A stretch of 64,000 nucleotides of DNA from Cranoglanis bouderius (taxonomy: Eukaryota; Chordata; Actinopteri; Siluriformes; Cranoglanididae), in assembly GCA_023630585.1 (NCBI GenBank), contig CM042539.1, positions 7,367,255-7,431,254 on the forward strand, given 5' to 3'. Below, piece by piece: positions 46,961 to 57,370 of this stretch. Numbering within the stretch: the first letter of the stretch is position 1; each line of letters opens with the position of its first letter. The notes beneath the pieces are model-generated. The model did not search any database. It was not told where the DNA came from and was given only the letters and a program-made list of their open reading frames with translations. The position numbers and the translations under genes are program-made.

Positions 46961-47235
46961 CAGTATCTCACAAAAGTGAGTACACCCCTCACATTTTTGT
47001 AAATATTTTATTATATCTTTTCATGGGACAACACTGACGAAATGCGTCAGTTTAGACATTAATGGCTGTATGTTGAGTTATTTTGAGGGGACAGCAAATT
47101 TACACTGTTATGCAAGCTGTACACTCACTACTTTACATTGTAGCAAAGTGTCATTTCTTCAGTGTTGTCCCATGAAAAGATATAATAAAATATTTACAAA
47201 AATGTGAGGGGTGTACTCACTTTTGTGAGATACTG
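46961..47235. mobile_element. Palindromic Tc1/mariner-type MITE with 84-bp terminal inverted repeats
   Basis: The element starts CAGTATCTCACAAAAGTGAG and ends with its reverse complement ACTG, with TA on each side (46959-46960 and 47236-47237). About 84 bp at each end are inverted copies that differ by a single base by eye, around a core of roughly 105 bp. There is no ORF. Such elements are moved in trans by a full-length Tc1 transposase. The near identity of the two arms argues for a fairly recent insertion. Confidence 0.92.
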
Positions 47236-47239
47236 TATG

Positions 47240-47600
47240 TAATAAAAAGATGTCTGTAATAAATAAATATTAATTATAACTATGAATACAAGATTTTTGA
47301 GACTTGCAATATTTCGAGAAAGTCATAATGCTATGACAAAACGGTACGTATCAGAGCAGCACTGTTTTAAAATTGAGGATGTTTCGCAACTTTGTTCTCA
47401 TACGATATAATATTATGACTTTTGAGTTTATTTTAAAAATCTTGTATTTACATTTTTTTTCAAACAGTAGCCCTAAATGTTATAATTAATAGATTCGTTT
47501 GCATTTTAGAAATCTTGGCTGTGTAATTTTTACTGATGAATATTTGTGTGTTTCATGATTTCTTAGAGTGGCTGAGTAATTCCCATTCATTAATCTTTCT
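47240..47600. other. AT-rich intergenic, no gene seen
   Basis: Nothing recognised. Confidence 0.5.
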
Positions 47601-47602
47601 CA

Positions 47603-47606
<4 letters not shown>

Positions 47607-47640
<34 letters not shown>
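47607..47640. repeat. (GT)n microsatellite
   Basis: A pure GT run. Confidence 0.96.
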
Positions 47641-47642
<2 letters not shown>

Positions 47643-47688
47643 ATATCTGAAGTGGTGATATTGCGCCCTGGTTGGAAGGGTGAACATT

Positions 47689-47690
<2 letters not shown>

Positions 47691-47749
<59 letters not shown>
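47691..47749. repeat. (CT)n microsatellite
   Basis: A near-pure CT run. The 115-codon ORF starting here owes its length to it. Confidence 0.96.
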
Positions 47750-48159
47750 GCCATCTGTCACTCAGCGCACCACGTGGTCCCGCCCCAGTCAGGGTCAGAG
47801 GTCAACACTGTCCTGTCTCTGGGGCTTTGGGGGGCAGATGAGCAATGGCTGAGTCATTATCACACACAAGAGCGGCGTACAGCTTCAGGTACACACAGCA
47901 GGCCGTTTACGCTTGAACACACACCGAGTCAATATATCATAACCTACACAAAGTCAGGAAGACACGTTGTGTGTGTGTGTGTTATAGTTTTCGATATATT
48001 GCTATACGTTCAATTTGTGACTACTGATGTTTAACAAATATCGGTACCTTCCGGAAGAAAAAAAAAAAGCGTATGTTGATGATGTTGACTTTATCCTTGT
48101 AAGAATATCCAAAATAAAATCAGCAGGAGTCCTGCTACTGTATGTATATATAAGATCTC

Positions 48160-48830
48160 TCTAAGGAACACTAACTGCTACCCTGTTTGTTGTTTCTCCT
48201 TTTCTCAAATTGAGCTGAAACAAAACTCACAATGCAATGTGTCCTACGGTGTTTTAATGACTGGGCTGAATGACGGATAGTTAATGCAGTATACAGAGCT
48301 AGCTGTAGCCTGTAGGCACAACCTAAATGAGATTGAGTGCTGACGGTGTGCCGACTACACTGTTCCCTTAGCGCTGAAACTTGGACAGCTTTTGCTCCGG
48401 GGACTTCATTTGCAGTAAGAATGTAATTTCCTTAGCCCCAAAATACGCCGAGAGCCAGGCGTCGTTTTATTGCTTCTGCATTCTCGTTCTCCGATACCCG
48501 AGCCTCTCCCAAATAAAAGTCTCGATCAAGCGCCAGACTTCAGTCAAAAAGACGCTGTAGATCAACGGCAGGTGTAGAGTTATTACTGCGAAGGTGCTGC
48601 GTTCCTGTTTTTCATTTCTATCTTTTCATTTTAATGTGGTTTGTGTTTTAAATAGTGACGTGGACGAGTAATTTCTAGATTAGACATTTCTGGATTATGG
48701 CCTCACATCAATTAACTAAAGCCCTGTTGACGTAGAGTAATGTAATTATTACCAGAATATCTCTGAGATTTTAGTCACGTCCAAATCTGGAGGACTACCT
48801 ACTATAAAATGACCAGTAGAAATAATCCCA
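48160..48830. other. Non-repetitive stretch, possible conserved element at 48.39-48.56 kb
   Basis: The part with 'aagaatgtaatttccttagc' and 'tcgttttattgcttctgcat' is balanced and unique. No ORF. Confidence 0.35.
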
Positions 48831-48867
48831 GGTGATACAAAGGACCATATCAGCAAGTATTCAACCC

Positions 48868-49046
48868 ATTTACAGCATTTGGCAGACACCCTTATTCAGA
48901 GCGATTTACATTTATTTCATTTATACATCTGAGCATTAAGGGCCTTGCTCAAGGGCCCAACAGTGGCAGTTTGACAGTGCTGGGATTTGAACTCAGAACC
49001 TGCCGATCAGTAGCCTGACGTCTTAACCACTGAGCTACCACTGCCA
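48868..49046 (-). mobile_element. tRNA-headed SINE, copy 2
   Basis: On the minus strand it starts GGCAGTGGTAGCTCAGTGGT, has a box-B-like 'gagttcaaatccc', then 'gggcccttgagcaaggcc', and ends in the 'gccaaatgctgtaaa' tail. It is the same family as 17619-17775. Confidence 0.88.
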
Positions 49047-49204
49047 CTGAAGTAATCAGCCCCTCTTAAGTAATCAGATTTGCCTGGATTACAAATGACA
49101 CAGTTGTTCAAGTGAGTATTTTTTTTTTTTTATGGCAAACCAATATGAAACTAAAACTTAAACTAAAATGCATTATTTGTCAGCAGATCTTTAAAACAAA
49201 ATGA

Positions 49205-49645
49205 AAAACTTAAAAAATACTGCTTGCACAAGTGTTAAAAACTTGGTAGAACCACCTTTTGCTGCAATAATAGCTTTAAGTCTGTTGGGGGTAAGTTTTT
49301 ACAGGGGATTGGACTTGGTCACTGTAGAACATTTTTGTTTTTAATCACGCCTCCATTGCTTTGGCCATGTGTTTTGGATCCTTCCCTGCTGAAAGGTGAA
49401 GTTTCTCCAAGCTGATTCTCTTATAATATCTCCCTGGATTCTGCTATATCCATTGTTCCTTTCAATTTCGACAAGAAGCCCAGGTTCTGAGGATGAAAAG
49501 TGCCTGAAGAGCATGATGCTGCCACCACCATGTGTCACTGCAGGGATGGTGTTAGTTGAGGTATGCTTGCACCACACATAGCACTTTGAAACTTGCTGAA
49601 ACTTGCTCAGATAAAGTATCTCTACCTTGGTCTCATCACATCAAA
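49205..49645 (-). pseudogene. Tc1/mariner transposase fragment
   Basis: The minus-strand ORF 49577-49341 reads HGGGSIMLF, then a drifted core, then FTFQQGRIQNTWPKQ where Tc1 transposases have FQQDNDPKHT. The second catalytic aspartate is therefore lost. Only part of the catalytic domain remains; the helix-turn-helix N-terminus and both termini are not seen. It is dead. It lies just next to the SINE at 48.87-49.05 kb. Confidence 0.8.
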
Positions 49646-49649
49646 AAAA

Positions 49650-50030
49650 AAAAAATCACTCTTGTGAAAAAATTAGATACTTTTTTGTTCTTAATGCATA
49701 AACAGCTAATATTGATCTAATTTACGGTTAAAGTTAGAGATCACAAACATAATGGCTTAAATACATAGAGTCATAGATGAGAAGTTGTGTTTAGCAGGAA
49801 AAGCAGTAGGGTTTTACTTTTTCTCTGATTCTCTGACTGATTGCTGTGTCAGCAGCTGATAGTAATAAAAACACATAAAAACACATAATCTGAACACTTA
49901 ATCCACTTGTATCGGACACCACAGTAACAACATGTCTGCGTCAGAATATAAATCAGTCCTGATTACAACAGAGATTAGCATTAACAGCTTCTTGAAACTA
50001 GCCCGAGTCCTCCAGCATGAATGAGTAAGG
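49650..50030. other. Intergenic, no gene seen
   Basis: AT-rich sequence with nothing recognised. Confidence 0.5.
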
Positions 50031-50039
50031 CATTCATGT

Positions 50040-50500
50040 GCATGAGTGTGCGCCGTTCTTCACCATGCTGTCCAGTGCTGCATCCATCTGCATCCTTCCT
50101 AATGAAATCTTTGGGCTCTCTTCCTTTGTGTAGCAGAACTTTGGTTGTTGCTTCCAGCTCCTTTCCCTTTTGAAGGCCAGAGCCATGACCCTCATCACAG
50201 AGGTGCGAGGATGGAAGTGTCAGTCAAAGCTCTCCACTGTTCCCTGTATTTGGGAGCTTGTAGCAAGGCAGCAGGACTTTGGCCAGTCCATTCTTTGGTA
50301 TGGTCCAGCCAGGATTTGTGGCCGCTGTGGCGCTTTCACTCCACTGTGCCTTGGACTTAGAGGGTTGTGGCGGGTTATGTATCCATACCAGGCAAACGTT
50401 TGGTGCTTGATGGTGTTGAGGAGTGGTTCTTGTTTGCCTGAATGGGTGGAGATGGTCTTCCTGACGTAGGCATTGATCTTCTAGCCTTCACCTTTCCCAT
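50040..50500 (-). pseudogene. LINE C-terminal remnant
   Basis: On the minus strand a degraded frame gives WYGYITRHNPLS followed, after frameshifts, by TSVMRVMALAFKRERSWKQ. This is the 'WYGHVTR...L' to 'VALAKxRxxW' pattern found after the reverse transcriptase in RTE/CR1-like and similar LINEs of animals. It has stops and is not functional. No RT motif is found upstream in this window, so only a short 3' coding part survives. Confidence 0.6.
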
Positions 50501-50689
50501 CTGGTAGCTGTAATGTCAGAGCTAGCTAGTATGTTGGAATTGGCAAATGACCCAATTGTGGGGGAAATGTGGCTAAACATCCAAAAATCCAGTCCAAAAT
50601 AAATAAAGATATAAGTGTACAGATGTTACTAGGCAAGTTTAATTGTTTATTACTAACCTCTCCAACAGAACTTTTGTTTAAGTAGCTAT

Positions 50690-51450
50690 CCAAGTTATAT
50701 CCTGTGTATTATGTCTTAAAACCAAGCACACACAAGCTAGCCAAGCTTGACAGCAACCTGGCTAACACTAGGCTAGGTATTATGTAATTAAAACTAGGTT
50801 TGTCAGCAAGCTAGCAAACGTTAGCTTAGCTATCATATTGTATAGCCAAGTTGACTAGCACAGTAACATTTGTCTATCTATTATATACAGCGTACACTAG
50901 TAGCCACAGTTAATAACAAGCAGGCTAACATTACTATCATATCATATACACAAGTAGCCAATTTCGCCAGCAAGCTAACAAACTATAGGTAAATATTAAA
51001 TTGTGTACACCAGCAAGCTAACCAACAGTTATACTGTATACACCAGTAGCCAAACTTTCAAGTAAGCTAGCTAACATTATGCCATTATATTGTGTACAGC
51101 AGTTTCCAAGATTGCTAGCAAGCTAGCTAACATTAGTGTAACTGTTATATTGGGTACACTAGTAGCCAAATTTGCTATCAAGCTAACTAGCATTAGGCTT
51201 ACTATTACACCAATAACCATCAACCATGTTCTCTAGCAAGCTAGCTAACAGTAGGCTGCTATATTGTTAAAACCAGTAGCCAAATTCGCTAGCAAGGTCA
51301 CTACCATTAGGCAGAGTATTATATTGTGTACAACAGTAGCCATGTTTGCTAGCTAACAGCAGGCTAGCTGTTACATTTGGTACACCAGTAGTACACTAGG
51401 CTATTGTATTGTGTAGCCAAACTCGCTAACAAGCAAATAACTTTAAACAA
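50690..51450 (+). repeat. Degenerate ~60-bp minisatellite
   Basis: About a dozen drifted units carrying 'gctagcaagctagctaacat', 'aggct...ttatattgtgtac' and 'accagtagccaaatt'. The same unit order repeats throughout. No ORF. Confidence 0.9.
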
Positions 51451-51469
51451 CCTGAACTTTACCAAGAAT

Positions 51470-52350
51470 GTTTTTTTAATTCTGAAAAATCGCACTTTCA
51501 GGGGGGATTTATATATTTTGCTAAGCTCATGAAGTAGGCTGCTTCATGCAACCGTTATGTGATAAGTGGTTTAAATCCATTTTTAGGACTTTCCATCGCC
51601 GATATGATCTGTCTCTGGTCACTGATGGCAAGTGAATTAAAATAACAATCCACTCTTTTGTTAATAAATGAAGGGTCATCCATTTAAAGGAGTCTATTTG
51701 TGTGTAATTCTCCAGGGTCTAATTTAATCACTGAATTGCTTTGCCCTTTGTTTCTGATGTTTGTTATATTTCTCTGTCGTCTGTCTGCACTGCATTTCCA
51801 ATGCAAATGTGGTATTAAACTAGTTCAGTCTAAAAAGAACCTAATACATCATAATCTGCTTTTCTAGGACTGGATCAGATTTTCAGCCAAATCAGAACAA
51901 ATCAGAGGGATGACGCAAAGGTCACAAAAGTGGGAGCTTTGAATGTATTAATCCTCCGTCGATGTCATGCTGCTGGAGGAAGGGTAATGGGTCTGAGTGT
52001 GGATGTTTTTACACACAGAGAGAGGATTACTCCTGAGAGAGAGCAGAATGAATATTAAAACACACTCAGACTACACACGTCCTAATTCCTTATTACCGTT
52101 TCACTCCAGCGGCGAGTCCTGAGCTGGGAACCAAATGGAAAGTGACATGACGTGAACCTGAAATTCAATCAAAATATCGGACTCAAGGTTGAAGTCGTCT
52201 GTTAAAAGAGTGTGTCTGAAATCTGTGCGATGTTGAATTCGTAGCACATTCGTAGCGAGAAGATCATGGCGTGATGATATTGATGGTGTTATACTGTAGA
52301 GAGATTGTGTGAGAGGGTTGTGTGGAGGGCAGAACCTGTGTGAGTAGTCA
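51470..52350. other. Unique sequence, possible conserved element at 51.69-51.85 kb
   Basis: 'tttgccctttgtttctgatg' and the octamer ATGCAAAT (51801-51808), the POU-factor recognition sequence, lie in a balanced block. The rest is unremarkable. No ORF. Confidence 0.35.
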
Positions 52351-52356
52351 AACTGC

Positions 52357-52358
<2 letters not shown>

Positions 52359-52430
<72 letters not shown>
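52359..52430. repeat. Compound (GT)n-(GA)n microsatellite
   Basis: A GT run joined to a GA run. Confidence 0.97.
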
Positions 52431-52431
<1 letters not shown>

Positions 52432-52628
52432 GTGGGGGAAGCTGATGTGTGCAGGAGGAAAGCCTGGATCGACGGGGCGACTTTTCTTTGCTGCCTGTCA
52501 GAGCCGGGCCTCAGCAGGCTTTCAATCCCAACACCAACCGGAGAAAATGGAATTCATTTCATCCCTGGCCTCCTGCAGGTCACCACTGACAAGTCTGTTC
52601 TTCTATTACCAAGGATCACTGCTCTCAC

Positions 52629-52629
52629 C

Positions 52630-52691
<62 letters not shown>
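52629..52691. repeat. (CA)n microsatellite
   Basis: A pure CA run of about 31 units. Confidence 0.97.
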
Positions 52692-52693
<2 letters not shown>

Positions 52694-52754
52694 AACACTC
52701 ATGCACTACAGTATAGGGTGTCAATGTATGATTATGCAGTGAATGAAAATGTAC

Positions 52755-53360
52755 CATATGCTAACACAGCATACTACACTACACTATACACTACACTACA
52801 CTGTACTGTACCATATACTACATAGCACACTATATACAATACTAGTCTATATACTGTGTACCACACTATGTAACCATACTGTTCCATATACTATGTATAA
52901 CACTATATACAATACTACACTATAATATACCATAGACTACGTACCACACTAAATACAATTCTATTCTACTGTACAATACTGCACTATACTATACCATAGA
53001 CTACATACCACATTAAATACAATTCTATTCTATATACTACGTATAACACTATATACAATACTACACTGTACTATACCATAGACTACATACCACATTGAAT
53101 ACAATTCTATTCTATATACTATGTATAACACTATATAAAATACTGCACTATAGACTACATACCACATTAAATACAATTCTATTCTATATACTATGTATAA
53201 CACTATATAAAATACTGCACTGTAGACTACATACCACATTAAATACAGTTCTATTCTATATACTACGTATAACACTATATACAATACTACACTATACTAT
53301 ACCATAGACTACATACCACATTGAATACAATTCTATTCTATATACTATGTATAACACTTA
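52755..53360 (+). repeat. Minisatellite of 'actacataccacattaaata' units
   Basis: Units of about 70-100 bp with 'caattctattctatatacta' and 'tgtataacactatataaaat' repeat at least six times. Two unit lengths alternate, giving higher-order structure. The Tyr-rich ORFs on both strands are artefacts. Confidence 0.93.
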
Positions 53361-53364
53361 TTTT

Positions 53365-53870
53365 ATTATATTGCTGCTTGTTTGTTGTGAAAGGAAATAT
53401 ACAATAAATATACATTAGACTGGCCTTAAAATTATAAGTGTATATTTTATGGTAAAGCATACAGTAACTCTCTGTTGCTTTGAATAAATTTAATTTTTCC
53501 AAGCCTTTCTGAATGAATGAATGAATAAACATTTTCTTTATGTACGGATCCACTGCGTGGAATTAATGTTTGAAAAACCAATAATCTATTTCTAATAAAT
53601 AAATAAATAAATAAATAACACAACAGTGTTTTACAATTTTCATTCAATTTTAAAATACATATATTAAGTAAAGACATACACAAAAACAGTTTTTAATCAA
53701 TATCAGACATCTATTTGTTAACAAAAGAATCACATTTCTTTCAATCTCGATCCCATCAGGTCAGTTATAGATCCCACTAACAATACCTTCTATCCATAAA
53801 CAATGTCTTGATTGTGTGTGTGGTGAAAATAATGACGTTATCTACAACTTAAAGCAGATCCTGTAAGCTG
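53365..53870. other. AT-rich intergenic, no gene seen
   Basis: Contains a short (AAAT)n run near 53593-53618. No gene. Confidence 0.5.
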
Positions 53871-53879
53871 CGTGTTGCA

Positions 53880-54260
53880 ATGATGCTCCCGGAAGAATAG
53901 ACACGTGGCTAAACAATAGAATAGATTTAGCATAAGTCAGTATGGTGGCAGATCGAGCAGCTGGAGCTTTGCTCCCTGACTCGGGTCAGCAACTGATTTA
54001 GATGCCTTGGCCTTTTTATTTTCAGCTATTTACTCATTGCTTTTTTTTTTTTTTTTGTAAGACAGAACCAGCTCATTGTTTCGTCATTTTGAGTAATGAC
54101 TGTCAGTTTTCTTTTCGAAAGCTCTTGGAGCTTAAAAAAAAAATGCAGATGGTACTCGGGAACAGAAACGAGTTGTCTGTTATTGCAATGCAAGCGGGTG
54201 TCTCATTTTCGGTGCTGATATTGTGTAATATCCCCTGAGCATGAATATCCTATTTTGGGA
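53880..54260. other. Non-repetitive block, possible conserved non-coding element
   Basis: Sequence with 'tcattttgagtaatgactgt' and 'attgcaatgcaagcgggtgt'. The 78-codon ORF has no domain. Confidence 0.35.
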
Positions 54261-54269
54261 GTTTTTTTT

Positions 54270-55130
54270 TCCAGGCTGACTGAGTTACCCTGTGTCCCAA
54301 AAGACAAGCCTGTTGGTACTGGTTCTCATCAATCTAGTTCATCATGGAGACATTTTGCAAATGTTTGTTTATAGGTGGCATTATTAAGCTGTGACTATGA
54401 CATGTGATTTGATCTTGTAGACATCCTGATTTAAAGTAAGTTCAAGTCCAAAGGTTTTACAGTGACATGGAATGGAATAGAGAAACACTTCAACACCGAG
54501 ACGATGCTGTACCTCGCACACTGAAAGCTCCGACTCGATTTTGTCAGCTAGGAATGCCTGACTGCAACCACATAATATCTTACCATGTTTGATTGTTTGG
54601 TCCTTTCGGTTCAGCGTTCGCTCTCCTGACAGCAGCACTCTCTATATACAGGTACATACTGCACTTTATATAACACTTTTCTCAGTCCTAGTTTACAACA
54701 ACCAACAACTTTGCACTTAGGTTCCATCATGTGAACTGACAGGTTCTTGCTCCAGAAGTTTCCATGAGCACTGAAGCTGATCAACTGCTGATCTGGACTA
54801 TTTTAATGCATGCGTCTACTGTAACTGTCTCCATGCAGGATCTCTTTATATTATTTATATAGTTTAGGGTCATAACTGATAGCAGGGGTCAAAGCACCAG
54901 GATAAAAAAAAAAAAGAGTCGAACACACAGGTCAAAACCGTAGAAGATGATTCAGTAAACTACTAGAACGTAGTACTATTCATACTAAACAATCTACTCC
55001 AAACATGTAATCTGACCTATACTCATGTTGTAGTACATTCCAAAACTTTTCCACCGAGGGAAAATCTTCAGGACAGAATAGTTTGTACTTTTTGCACAGT
55101 TTCTCTGTAACATTACAAGCTATAATGACA
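54270..55130. other. Intergenic, no gene seen
   Basis: A short minus-strand match to family X ('ttctctgtaacattacaagc' region, about 55.06-55.13 kb) is possible. The 84-codon ORF on the minus strand has no domain. Confidence 0.4.
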
Positions 55131-55134
55131 AGAT

Positions 55135-55705
55135 ATACAGTATATATATTAGTTGTATAGTTTTAGGCAGGTGTAAAAACATGCTGTAAAGTAAAAATGC
55201 TGTCAAACATAGACATATTAATAGTTTATAGTTATCAATTAACAACATGCACAAAATGCAAAGTGAGTGAACAGAATCAACTGTTCTAGGTACACTTGCA
55301 CACAGTTTTTGAAGGAACTCAGCAGGTAGGTTGACCCAAACATCTTGGATAGTTCAGTTCTTCTGTGGATTTAGGCAGCCTCAGTTGCTTCTCTCTCTTC
55401 ATGTAATCCCAGACAGACTCTATGATGTTGAGATCAGGGCTCTGTGGTGGCCATACCATCACTTCCAGGACTCTTTGTTCTTCTTTACGCTGAAGATAGT
55501 TCTTAATGACTTTCGCTGTATGTTTGGGGTCGTTGTCATGCTGCAGAGTAAATTTGGGGCCAATCAGATGCCTTCCTGATCATGGTATTCATGATGTATA
55601 AGTATCTGCCTGTACTTCTCAGCATTGAGGAGACCATTAATTCTGGCCAAATCCCCAACTCCATTTGCAGAAATGCAGGCCCAATCTTGCAAGGAACCTC
55701 CATCA
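55135..55705 (-). pseudogene. Tc1 transposon, C-terminal half (split by LTR element)
   Basis: The left segment of an older Tc1 element on the minus strand. It carries the terminal-repeat type 'tatagttttaggcaggtgta' near 55146. Stretches encoding the C-terminal part of the transposase (SDGMATTEP then a broken QHHRVCLGLHEERE, where intact relatives read PDLNxIExxWxxxK) lie at about 55.48-55.39 kb. Stops and shifts show it is dead. It is joined to 59902-60480 once the 4.2-kb LTR element and one copy of its 5-bp target duplication are removed. Confidence 0.85.
55701..55705. other. Target-site duplication CATCA, left copy
   Basis: CATCA directly before the TG of the left LTR. The same five bases are at 59902-59906 after the CA end of the right LTR. 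The uninterrupted Tc1 sequence expected here would read 'ccatcatgcttcac'. Confidence 0.93.
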
Positions 55706-56736
55706 TGTTACGACACTGGGGTTAAGAGGGAGACAGGATGCACTCGCAGGGGAAAGTGGTCAGTTTATTAGGTACAAACAAAAGGGCACATTCAAAAGTG
55801 ATGGGACAACAACACAATAAATACAGAGACAAGCACGTCACTTTTCCAAAAGGGGTTAGCCACAGATGAGAACACTTACAGGGCAAAAACCCAGAAAATC
55901 ATGAAACAGTAATCCAAAGGTTTTCAGGGCAAAAATCCAGGAAATCATGAAACAGTAATCCAAAGACTTACAGGGCAAAAATCCAGGAAATCATGAAACA
56001 GTAATCCAAAGGCTTACAGGGCAAAAATCCAGGAAATCATGAAAGAGTAATCCAAAGGCTTACAGGGCAAAAATCCAGAAAATCATGAAACAGTAATCCA
56101 AAGGCTTACAGGGCAAAAATCCAGAAAATCATGAAACAGTAATCCAAAGGCTTACAGGGCAAAAATCCAGGAAGTAGCGAGACATACATTCAGGAACCCG
56201 GGAACGCCGGGTAAACAAAAACTTAAGAACTAGTGCAAGGACCAGGGAACACCTGGTAAACAAAAACCTAGGAAAAACTACGAAGCTTTAGCTTCCTCGC
56301 TACCTATCATTATCATCAGGAACATATAGTTACGTTTAGCTATCACGAGTCACTTTCAGTTATTCTAAAACAATACTCCGCGCTCAAGTGGACAAAAATA
56401 GGGGTTTTAGTAACAAAGGTAATCAAAAGCAAACAAGAAGAAACGCATGACACCTGGAAACAGTAATCAGACAATAACGAGAGAACCAATGACAGAACCT
56501 GGGAGGAAACAATGTGACACAAACCCAACGGACCAATAAGGAAGCGGGGGAAGAGACATAACGTAAACAAAAACAGAGGAGCACATGGCAACGTAAACAA
56601 AACCAGAGTCTTTGTGAATGGAATGTCCAGCGGAGAGTTTTTTAATAGCTCTAGAAAACGCGCAGACATGCTGCTCCGTAGCGGGGCAGCGAGATATGCT
56701 GCTCCTTCCCGGAGCAGCGATTGGCGAGAGCTAACA
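55706..56736 (-). repeat. 3' LTR (element orientation), 1,031 bp
   Basis: Runs TGTTACGACACTGG to GAGAGCTAACA on the plus strand. It contains six full and one partial copy of a 46-bp unit ('cttacagggcaaaaatccag' plus 'gaaatcatgaaacagtaatc'). That is three more copies than the other LTR and accounts exactly for the 138-bp size difference. The 108-codon minus-strand ORF inside it (56669-56343) occurs in both LTRs and has no known domain. Confidence 0.95.
55870..56185. repeat. 46-bp tandem repeat inside the LTR, 6+ copies
   Basis: Units begin 'cttacagggcaaaaatccag' and end 'cagtaatccaaagg'. The corresponding stretch in the other LTR (59176-59353) has three full copies plus a partial one. Confidence 0.95.
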
Positions 56737-57355
56737 GAGCCCCCCCTCTAAGGCGCGGCTCCCGAAGCGCCGCAAGTTTTGTCTGTTCTGGCGGACCCGG
56801 GCCCCTGGGCAGGATTGGCACATCTGCCCCCCTGGACCCGAGGCTGGTGCAGTTCAATGTCCCGCAGCCAGAGCCGAATGTGTTGTGTTGTGGACGAGAA
56901 CTTGGACGAGAACTTGGACGTGTGCTTGAACCGATGCTTGGCCTGGATCTCCGAGCTGCGCGTGACCTGGTGTTTGGCCTGGATCTCGGAGCTGCGCGTG
57001 ACCTGGCGCTCTGTCTGGAACCCGGACTGGAACCAGGACTGGACTCCGATTCAGCTCCTGGATTAGGGACAGGCACAGAGACAGACTGGGAAACAGACTG
57101 GGGAATGGGACAGAATATAGGACAGAGGATGGGACAGAGAACTGGGTATGGAACTGGAAAGAGAATTAGATTAGACCCAGAACCATAAACAAATTCAAAA
57201 ATGTGGTTGGAAACAGGGCTGGAAATCAAATTGGAGACAGTGGAGGAGACAGTGGAGGAGACAGTGGAGGAGACAGTGGAGTGAGTTGGGTTGGAAACGG
57301 AGCTGAAAACGGAACTGGGAGTTAGATCAGCCTCCGAACTGAGAATGAGACCCAA
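56651..57355 (-). CDS. In-frame continuation of the gag-like ORF after one TGA
   Basis: This open frame of about 235 codons is in the same frame as the larger ORF (58960-57371) and is separated from it only by a TGA at 57371-57373 and five codons. It is rich in Ser, Pro and Arg. It has four copies of a TVSS pentad-like repeat (57228-57290), a repeated 'SRPNTRSRAARRSRP'-like basic stretch, and it runs through the polypurine tract into the LTR. It may have been the C-terminal part of one longer protein, and the stop sits in an ILILILI-coding (AAATCA)n repeat. No domain is recognised. Confidence 0.5.
   Translation of the reverse strand: MGLILSSEADLTPSSVFSSVSNPTHSTVSSTVSSTVSSTVSNLISSPVSNHIFEFVYGSGSNLILFPVPYPVLCPILCPIFCPIPQSVSQSVSVPVPNPGAESESSPGSSPGSRQSARSRAAPRSRPNTRSRAARRSRPSIGSSTRPSSRPSSRPQHNTFGSGCGTLNCTSLGSRGADVPILPRGPGPPEQTKLAALREPRLRGGALLALANRCSGKEQHISLPRYGAACLRVF
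56737..56750 (-). other. Polypurine tract
   Basis: On the minus strand 'agagggggggctc' lies immediately upstream of the 3' LTR. This is the expected plus-strand primer of an LTR retroelement. Confidence 0.85.
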
Positions 57356-57370
57356 GACAGCATTGGAGAT

